Positions 5,888-11,609 of a stretch of 11,609 nt of DNA are shown here, in pieces; position 1 is the stretch's first letter, and each line of letters starts with the position of its first letter. The DNA comes from CAZTTH01 sp964615975. GTDB taxonomy: Bacteria > Verrucomicrobiota > Lentisphaeria > JABSQK01 > JAJFLO01. The notes under the pieces are model-generated. The model was not told the origin of the DNA and searched no databases. It worked only from the letters and a program-made list of their open reading frames with translations. Made by a program: the position numbers and the translations under genes. The stretch spans positions 1-11,609 of the forward strand of contig CAZTTH010000078.1 of the NCBI GenBank assembly GCA_964615975.1, in the 5' to 3' direction.

Positions 5888-7249
5888 ATGATTAATAAAA
5901 ATTCTCGAATACAATACGACATGAATGAGATAAACAACTTTGCGCTGATATCAAGGCCGCCAAGTGCGATTGAAAAGGCAGAACCAGGCACGAAACGAAT
6001 TCTGTCTGGCATGGTGGCGGACACACTGGCGCTGGCAAACCGGAATCAGTTAGACGTTACCAAAACAAGGTTCCGAATCGGCGAATACGAATGGCGAGAA
6101 CCTGACTATCGGCAGATTCTGATCTGGGCGAAGGCTTTGGAATTGGAGCCGCAGGAAATCATTCGGAGGTTGTTAAGCGAAGGGAAACCCAAATACCTAA
6201 TGATTAAAACAGCCTTCATGGACGGAGCCATATTGAAGTTAAACTGGGATTTCGAGTTGTTGCCCCTTGAAAGATTTGAGTGGGTTGATGGCTTGACTAT
6301 AACACATTTTAATTTTTTTACTTTGCCTGAAAAAACACCAAGCCTGGCTCTCCGCCTTCCGACCCTGACGTATTTGTCATGTGAGGAAATTCTTCTTACT
6401 GAACTGGATCTTTCTGGTGTACCGATGCTAACTGCGCTTAGGTGTGGGAGTAATCAACTCACCAACCTCAATCTTTCCGGCGTACCGTTGCTGTCTGAGC
6501 TTTGGTGCTACGACAATAGGTTCACTGAGCTGGATATTTCCGGTCTATCAACACTGACTAAGCTTGGGTGCGGGTCTAATGAACTCACCGAATTGGATCT
6601 TTCCTACATGCCTTTGCTGACAGACCTTTCCTACGGATCCAATAAACTCACCAACCTTGACCTTACCAACTTACCGCTGCTGACTATACTAGTATGCTTC
6701 GATAATAATCTTACCGATCTCGATCTTTCAGGCATACCGCTGCTGACAGAGCTTAGTTGTGCCATGAATAAGCTCGCCGAACTGGATCTTTCCGACGTGC
6801 CTTTGCTGAATATACTTGGGTGTGACGGGAATCAACTTATCGAACTTGATCTTTCCGCTGTGCCGATGCTGAACGTGCTTTATTGTTATAACAATCAACT
6901 TACGGAACTGGATATTTCCGATGTTCCGCTGCTGACTGTGCTTTGTTGTGGCTGGAATCAATTAAGTAACCTTGACCTTTCCAGCGTGCCGAATTTGACG
7001 GAGCTTGAGTGTGCTAATAACCAACTGACCAAACTGGATCTTTCCAGCGTGCCATTGTTGACTAAGCTTAGGTGCTATGGCAATATTCTCACTGAACTGG
7101 ATCTTTCGAATGTGCCAATGCTTACTGAACTTTACTGCAGCGGAAATCTAATAGATATTCTTGATATTCGGTCGCTTCAAAACCTCGAAACGCTAAAATA
7201 TGATAAAAATTCAACTCGCCTAATCCAACGTCCTGACCAGAACTTCTGA
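5888..7249 (+). CDS. Leucine-rich repeat protein with a distinct N-terminal domain
   Basis: A 453-residue protein with no signal peptide or membrane segment, so probably cytoplasmic. Residues 1 to about 150 form a charged non-repeat domain, including R-P-P-S-A-I-E-K-A-E-P-G-T-K-R-I-L-S-G-M, R-I-G-E-Y-E-W-R-E-P-D-Y-R-Q-I-L, and F-E-W-V-D-G-L-T-I-T-H; I cannot assign it a function. Residues 170-442 are thirteen uninterrupted 21-residue repeats of the form LTxLDLSxVP then xLTxLxCxxNQ, preceded by a half repeat (LPTLTYLSC) and capped by 11 residues. Cysteine holds the inner-strand position in most copies; copies 4 and 13 have tyrosine. LRR solenoids usually bind proteins. The stop is 3 nt before the exonuclease gene, so the two are surely co-transcribed. 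The start lacks a Shine-Dalgarno sequence; Met12 (5921) is an alternative. Confidence 0.88.
   Translation: MINKNSRIQYDMNEINNFALISRPPSAIEKAEPGTKRILSGMVADTLALANRNQLDVTKTRFRIGEYEWREPDYRQILIWAKALELEPQEIIRRLLSEGKPKYLMIKTAFMDGAILKLNWDFELLPLERFEWVDGLTITHFNFFTLPEKTPSLALRLPTLTYLSCEEILLTELDLSGVPMLTALRCGSNQLTNLNLSGVPLLSELWCYDNRFTELDISGLSTLTKLGCGSNELTELDLSYMPLLTDLSYGSNKLTNLDLTNLPLLTILVCFDNNLTDLDLSGIPLLTELSCAMNKLAELDLSDVPLLNILGCDGNQLIELDLSAVPMLNVLYCYNNQLTELDISDVPLLTVLCCGWNQLSNLDLSSVPNLTELECANNQLTKLDLSSVPLLTKLRCYGNILTELDLSNVPMLTELYCSGNLIDILDIRSLQNLETLKYDKNSTRLIQRPDQNF
6395..7213 (+). repeat. Thirteen tandem 63-bp coding repeats (LRR units)
   Basis: Each 63-bp unit encodes one 21-residue leucine-rich repeat. 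Units share runs such as CTGGATCTTTCC and GTGCCG-TTGCTGAC-like segments but have drifted at synonymous and variable positions, so the array is old rather than freshly amplified. The exact multiple (13 x 63 = 819 bp) keeps the frame. Confidence 0.85.
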
Positions 7250-7252
7250 GCC

Positions 7253-8908
7253 ATGAACAATAAACATTGGATACTTTTGGATACCGAAACAACGGGTTTG
7301 GCTGCCCCGATTTTTGTTGTCGAACTTGCTGCTCAACGGATGTGTGGCTGGCTGACCGATGGCGAGCCATTCCGGATGTTGCTTAATCAAAACGAGGATA
7401 TTCCCGCCGAAGCGTCACGCGTTCACGGTTATACACGCGAAATCCTCGAGCGGGACGGCGAGCCGCCACCGCAGGTTTATCGGGAGTTTGCCGATTATGC
7501 TGGTGACTTACCGATTGTTTCGTTCAATCTGGCGTATGACTGGGACGAGGTGCTTATACCAGAATGGAAACGATTGAGGTTCAGTCCCATCGGCAGCCGG
7601 GGGCTATGTGCCCTGCGGCTGGCCCAAAGGCTTCTTGATCCTGTCCCCGCCGGCAATTGTAAGCTACAAACATTGCGACAGTATTATCGTCTGCCGGAAC
7701 AGGGTGCCCACACAGCTTTGGGCGACGTGCAAACGGTCGCAGATTTGATGACCAAAATACTACGTCCTATTGCTGAGCATCGCGGCTTGGATACATGGGA
7801 TAAACTGGTCGAGTTCACCTCGGAAGAATGGTTTCCATCCCGCATCGCCTTTGGCAAACACAAGGGAAGATTAATCCATGAAGCCCGGGAAGATGCGGAA
7901 TTACGCGGCTGGCTTGATTGGCTTGCCAAATCCACCAATGCTCGCAATGCCAGGATGGGGTCCTGGTACTTAAAGCAACTGGAACTTGCCGCCACACCAC
8001 CGGATACATCGATGTTCGCTCCGCCGGATGGTGAACTTGAATTCAAATGTGACACCATGTCACAAGTCGATCACACCGAATTGGTTGTTTTCGTCAATCC
8101 CGAGTTGGAACAATTGCAGCAACTTGTGGCGGGCGCACGGGCACGATTGGCGGAATTGGAAGTGAATTACACCAAAGAGAAATCTCGCGTTGATGTTATG
8201 CAGGCAGTGTTGTTCCGGGTGTTGCGTGAGCATTATCAGAAGCGCGACCGGTTGCGGCTCATCGTTGATTATCGGCGAAAATTTTTGGAGGTATTGGTAC
8301 GTGTCGGCGAAGAGGAAGCGAAACAGGCCGAAGAGAACTACGAGAAAGCAAAAGCGCAAACCGACAAGGATTACCAGGAGATAGCGGCGGCGGTGGCGGA
8401 TAAGAAACAACTCACCAGCGATGAGGTGGCTGAATTGACCAAGCTATGGAAGAAACTGGTGAAATTGTATCATCCCGACCGTTTCGCCAACCACCCCGAC
8501 AAACTGGAGACGTATCACAAGCTCACCAGCGCCATCAACCAGGCGAAGGATAGTGGCGACATCAAGATGTTGCGGGAGATCGCTGAGGATCCGCAAGGGT
8601 TCATCCTGCGTCAGGGGTGGGCAATCTTGGATTTCAGCGACGATGTCGATATTGCCAGGTTACGAAGGTTGTATGAGACGCTGGAATTGGAAATCATTGC
8701 TGTCATCGAATCGTTGAATCGATTGCGGGAAAGTCCTGATTACGAACTCTGTCAACTCAGCGGAGTCAATCCCGGCGTTCTGGATGAACTCACAGCAGAA
8801 CGGGCGAAGCTGCTTAATCAGGAGAGCACCGAGTTGGAAAAACAGGCGGGTCAACTTGCCAAGGAAATCGAGGAGTTGACCGGGCAGACACCCAATCGCA
8901 TTGTTTAA
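7253..8908 (+). CDS. DEDDh 3'-5' exonuclease with ExoX-like region, coiled coil and J-domain
   Basis: A 551-residue multidomain protein. Residues 1-170 are a DnaQ-like (RNase T/ExoX-type) exonuclease: Exo I is L-L-D-T-E-T-T-G with D10 and E12, Exo II is S-F-N-L-A-Y-D with D96, and Exo III is H-T-A-L-G-D with H153 and D158, so all DEDDh residues are present and activity is expected. Residues about 185-242 (R-I-A-F-G-K-H-K-G through W-L-D-W-L and G-S-W-Y-L) look like the C-terminal domain that follows ExoX-type nucleases. Residues 283-380 are charged, heptad-like coiled coil. Residues 388-447 resemble J-domain helices II-III with H407-P408-D409, suggesting recruitment of an Hsp70. A second coiled-coil tail covers 465-545. 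The gene starts 3 nt after the LRR stop without its own ribosome-binding site, implying translational coupling. Confidence 0.85.
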   Translation: MNNKHWILLDTETTGLAAPIFVVELAAQRMCGWLTDGEPFRMLLNQNEDIPAEASRVHGYTREILERDGEPPPQVYREFADYAGDLPIVSFNLAYDWDEVLIPEWKRLRFSPIGSRGLCALRLAQRLLDPVPAGNCKLQTLRQYYRLPEQGAHTALGDVQTVADLMTKILRPIAEHRGLDTWDKLVEFTSEEWFPSRIAFGKHKGRLIHEAREDAELRGWLDWLAKSTNARNARMGSWYLKQLELAATPPDTSMFAPPDGELEFKCDTMSQVDHTELVVFVNPELEQLQQLVAGARARLAELEVNYTKEKSRVDVMQAVLFRVLREHYQKRDRLRLIVDYRRKFLEVLVRVGEEEAKQAEENYEKAKAQTDKDYQEIAAAVADKKQLTSDEVAELTKLWKKLVKLYHPDRFANHPDKLETYHKLTSAINQAKDSGDIKMLREIAEDPQGFILRQGWAILDFSDDVDIARLRRLYETLELEIIAVIESLNRLRESPDYELCQLSGVNPGVLDELTAERAKLLNQESTELEKQAGQLAKEIEELTGQTPNRIV

Positions 8909-9117
8909 CCGGACTTACTTTTTCCTGGCTCATTTTCACCATCCTTACATTCCCAGGGTGAATATTATGTATGGGAGAGAAATGTTCAACTCCGATTTAT
9001 CTTTTGGAAGATAACAAACTGGAGAAATTCTCCCATTATGATTGAAGAGTTTCAGGCTGCAGGATGGTATCTCCCCCAGAAGCATAATGATCGGCAGAAT
9101 TGTAGGCGAATGAAAAT
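8909..9117. other. Convergent intergenic spacer
   Basis: About 209 bp lie between the convergent exonuclease and M50/HlyD genes. It has GGAGAA-A-TTCTCC at 9021-9033, too tightly spaced to be a normal stem-loop. No U-tract terminator or believable small gene is seen. Confidence 0.5.
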
Positions 9118-11268
9118 TTAAATCTGATACCGGCGTTGGAGGAACTGGCGGGATTTGCGCCACCACTGCTGCATCAATGGTTCCGGCGGCAGGTCGAAAC
9201 GAATCGTCCCGGCGCAGCCATGGAAAAGCCGGACACCGCGATCGTTGGGAATATCGAGTGTGAGGGCATAAAAAGCTTCCGCGGCCCGCCGCCCCGAAGG
9301 ATCAGTGGTGTCGATCATGACATCTCCCCCGCCGCCCCATCCCAGCGCCGCCGAGGGCAGGATTTTCTGCGCGGCCGCCACCAACTGGGTTTGTTCGGCC
9401 GGCAATGCGGTGGCTGCCTGACCATGAAGCCGGACTTCGGCCTTGCTAATGTCGTTTTCAAATAATCGCGAGGCATCGTCCTGCCTGACAATCGCGTTAA
9501 AATCAAATTCCACCGGGTCAATGATTTGTCCCAGCGCCGCGCCGCGCGGCAGCCACATATGGTGCAAATCCTTTAACCGTGGCGCGATCCATTGGCCGGC
9601 GTGCGGCGCCCGCAGGGTCAACGAATCGATCTGCACGCGTAGCTTTTCAAGTTGCTGGTCAAGCACCTGCAGACGGAATCTGATGGGATCAAGGTCAATG
9701 GCTTGTTTGCTGAGCGATTGCAGCAACATCAGATTGGTTTCGCGACGCTTTAATTCCACCTGCCGGTATTCCAACAACAGCTCCGAGTCCTCAAGTCGAG
9801 CCAGGATTTGACCGCGTTCGACAAATCTGCCATCCGGGGTAATGATCTCGGTCAGATAGCCGGCAGTCTCATTGATCACATAAGGGTGATTCTTCGCTTC
9901 CACGATCCCGGTAGCGCGAAAGCGATTGGGAAAGGGCACGGAAGCCAGGAAATAAAACACTCCCCCGACACTGATCATGACCACCAGGATGGCACGCAGC
10001 CGCACGCGATCCAATTGCGGGCTGGTAATCAGGTAATTGATCAATTTTATCAACGGGACCAACACCCACGCGATACAGCACACCGCGGCCAGTATCAGCC
10101 CGACGATCAAAAACTTATCGGCAATTAATAGAATAATCCCCCCAAACACCACCACGCGATAGATGCCACTGAGGATACCGAAGATCACCAACATGATACT
10201 TTCCAAAGTCGTATTCGCGGGACTATGCGAGTTTTTACACCCAAAGATGTAATGTTCAATCAGATGCACCATTTGTTTGCGCGAATGGTTCTGCAGATTG
10301 GGAATATCGATAAGATCGGAAAGGATGTAATACCCGTCAAAACGCAACAACGGATTGGCATTGAATACGACTGTCGATACCGAGGCAATAAAGATGATGT
10401 TATAAGCCAGACTATGGAGGGTGCCGGGGCCGGTATACGCCCAGACAAAAAGAGCAAGAGCGGCGACAAAGATTTCGAAATACATCCCGCCGGCGGCGAC
10501 AAAAATACGCTGCCAACGGTTCCGCAAAGCCCATGAGGCAGACGCGTCAATATAAGGTATCGGCGTAAACACCAGCAGCGTCACCCCCATGTTATGGACT
10601 TCGCCGCCAAAGTAGCGACAAATATAGGCATGGCCGAATTCATGGATGGTTTTTATAATTACCATGCCGAGATAGAGCAGAAAGAGATTGCCGGGCGCCA
10701 GCACCGCCTGGGTCTGGTCCTTCAATGAGGGAAAATGGTCGATCCCGGTTTTCACCGCCAAGACCACCGTTGTCACCCAGACAAGTCCGCCGAACCATCC
10801 CAGAAACAACCGCATGAATGGCATCGTCAATTTAAGAAAATCATCCGGATCAAGCAGTGGAATACGAACAAACATGATGCTTAACAACCAATTTTTTGCT
10901 TCCTTGCTTTTGCGTTTCCGATACCGCTCGAAGAGTTGTTCGGTGTCGACCGCCAGTTGAGTATGCAGCAGGTTGGCCTGATAGAGTTGGGCGAGGAGAC
11001 GAATGGCTTCTTCCTGGCCTGGAGCATCATCCGGATAATGGGTCAAACATTCTTCCCAGACGCTTTGCACAGTGCGCCGGGGATGCAGGCGGCTGATGAA
11101 ATCATAGGCAGCGGGACGCAGGCGATAGAATTGGTTGTTGAAAGGATCGGAGAGCACATACCATTTCTCGCCGCGGAAAAACTGCCGATGGACTCCGACT
11201 TGCGCGCGCAGGGACAAACATTGATTGGCGATGCGGTACCAGGATTCGCTGAAGGTGGCGGTATTCAT
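9118..11268 (-). CDS. PqqD-like / M50 site-2 protease / HlyD-like fusion protein
   Basis: A 716-residue inner-membrane protein. Residues ~33-105 (Y-V-L-S-D-P-F-N-N-Q-F-Y-R-L through L-L-A-Q-L-Y-Q-A-N-L-L) resemble a PqqD-type peptide-binding domain. Residues ~150-440 hold several membrane segments with the M50 metalloprotease motifs H209-E-F-G-H213 and N305-P-L-L-R-F-D-G-Y-Y (D311), the zinc ligands of site-2 proteases. Residues ~446-600 look like a HlyD-type adaptor: R-A-T-G-I-V-E-A, E-T-A-G-Y-L-T-E-I and L-R-A-P-H-A-G-Q-W as two lipoyl-like halves around a coiled coil at 498-550. This architecture is known from peptide export and efflux-associated proteins; the cargo is unknown. No TolC, ABC or HlyD partner lies in the window, though one may lie upstream of 11268. 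Its GC-rich codons contrast with the AT-rich 3408-5832 block. No ribosome-binding site precedes the ATG. Confidence 0.88.
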   Translation of the reverse strand: MNTATFSESWYRIANQCLSLRAQVGVHRQFFRGEKWYVLSDPFNNQFYRLRPAAYDFISRLHPRRTVQSVWEECLTHYPDDAPGQEEAIRLLAQLYQANLLHTQLAVDTEQLFERYRKRKSKEAKNWLLSIMFVRIPLLDPDDFLKLTMPFMRLFLGWFGGLVWVTTVVLAVKTGIDHFPSLKDQTQAVLAPGNLFLLYLGMVIIKTIHEFGHAYICRYFGGEVHNMGVTLLVFTPIPYIDASASWALRNRWQRIFVAAGGMYFEIFVAALALFVWAYTGPGTLHSLAYNIIFIASVSTVVFNANPLLRFDGYYILSDLIDIPNLQNHSRKQMVHLIEHYIFGCKNSHSPANTTLESIMLVIFGILSGIYRVVVFGGIILLIADKFLIVGLILAAVCCIAWVLVPLIKLINYLITSPQLDRVRLRAILVVMISVGGVFYFLASVPFPNRFRATGIVEAKNHPYVINETAGYLTEIITPDGRFVERGQILARLEDSELLLEYRQVELKRRETNLMLLQSLSKQAIDLDPIRFRLQVLDQQLEKLRVQIDSLTLRAPHAGQWIAPRLKDLHHMWLPRGAALGQIIDPVEFDFNAIVRQDDASRLFENDISKAEVRLHGQAATALPAEQTQLVAAAQKILPSAALGWGGGGDVMIDTTDPSGRRAAEAFYALTLDIPNDRGVRLFHGCAGTIRFDLPPEPLMQQWWRKSRQFLQRRYQI

Positions 11269-11282
11269 GGATGTTTGGGTCT

Positions 11283-11338
11283 AAGGTTCAATGGTTAAAA
11301 GGTTCAGAGCGTTAGAGGTTTATGGGTTTAGAGGTTTA
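11283..11338. repeat. Seven tandem degenerate 8-bp repeats
   Basis: Read in steps of eight the sequence is AAGGTTCA, ATGGTTAA, AAGGTTCA, GAGCGTTA, GAGGTTTA, TGGGTTTA, GAGGTTTA. The consensus is about RAGGTTYA, with the best copies 16 bp apart. The array starts 15 bp upstream of the M50/HlyD start codon, in its presumed 5' leader or promoter. Confidence 0.7.
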
Positions 11339-11425
11339 ACCGCGATGATGATTAGCCGAGCGGTATTGATTAAGTGATAATTTTTGCAAAAACAGGTAAA
11401 GTCCCCATTGTTTGAGGTAATATTT

Positions 11426-11445
11426 CGCGGGCACGGATGCCCGCG
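11426..11445. repeat. Perfect 8-bp GC-rich hairpin, REP-like
   Basis: CGCGGGCA (11426-11433) pairs with TGCCCGCG (11438-11445) around the tetraloop CGGA. It is followed by TTACG, not a T-run. The GGATGCCCGCG-TTAC-type string is reminiscent of dispersed intergenic palindromes in many genomes. There is only one copy in this window. Confidence 0.55.
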
Positions 11446-11609
11446 TTACGTATATCATCGGTTTCCTTGCCGATGCCGATTTTTCCCCGATATGCCCAGA
11501 TTTTAATCCTATAAAAAGTTAATCAAGTACGCTGTTATCTCATCCTCGGGTTGTTATATAAGTTTTATCAATGAGCGATTAATTCCCGAAATTTATCCCG
11601 ATTGGGATA

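Larger units (their letters stand above)
11269..11609. other. Gene-free region upstream of the M50/HlyD gene
   Basis: No coding sequence is supported in these 341 bases. They hold the 8-bp tandem repeats (11283-11338), a perfect GC-rich hairpin (11426-11445), and a small TATCCC-GATT-GGGATA-type hairpin at the very end (11594-11609). The promoter of the minus-strand gene should be here, but no clear -35/-10 pair was found. Confidence 0.6.

Noticed and set aside
6395..7213. CRISPR-like regular spacing
   Set aside because: The 63-bp periodicity is fully explained by in-frame leucine-rich repeats; there are no identical repeats separated by unique spacers.
8945..9166. 73-residue minus-strand frame after the M50/HlyD gene
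   Set aside because: It overlaps the end of the larger gene in another frame; its composition is proline-rich and unlike any family, with no ribosome-binding site.

Overview
The window looks like chromosomal DNA of a Gram-negative bacterium of moderate GC content. The evidence is an inner-membrane M50 protease fused to a HlyD-type periplasmic adaptor, a DMT permease, and small DUF4160/DUF2442 and PIN toxin-antitoxin-like cassettes. I would guess a gammaproteobacterium, with a planctomycete as the alternative; nothing here fixes the taxon. There is no rRNA, no convincing tRNA, no CRISPR array and no intact transposase.

Layout. 1-132 is the 3' end of a DinB-like gene. 133-649 has no intact gene; it holds what looks like decayed coding sequence and a large imperfect inverted repeat. 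650-1165 is a DUF4160/DUF2442 pair on the + strand. It converges on a minus-strand pair, an EamA/DMT permease followed by a GNAT acetyltransferase (2599 to 1288). 2600-3407 is about 0.8 kb with no convincing gene but at least four strong hairpins.

3408-8908 is the accessory heart of the window. A minus-strand cassette (4953 to 3408) encodes a TIGR04255-like protein, an antitoxin-like protein and a PIN-domain toxin, with adjoining or overlapping genes. Next, also on the minus strand, is a protein resembling the AbiGi abortive-infection antitoxin family (5820 to 5107). Divergent from it, about 67 bp away, is a tight two-gene + strand unit: a protein with thirteen 21-residue leucine-rich repeats, then, 3 nt later, a DEDDh 3'-5' exonuclease with an ExoX-like C-terminal region, a coiled coil and a J-domain (HPD) segment. 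A repeat-type recognition protein beside a nuclease, among toxin and abortive-infection-like genes, makes this block the best candidate for an undescribed defence-type system. That role is inference.

9118-11268 (minus) is a large, GC-richer PqqD-like/M50/HlyD-like membrane protein. Its upstream region carries seven tandem degenerate 8-bp repeats and a perfect 8-bp GC-rich hairpin. The last ~340 bases have no gene.
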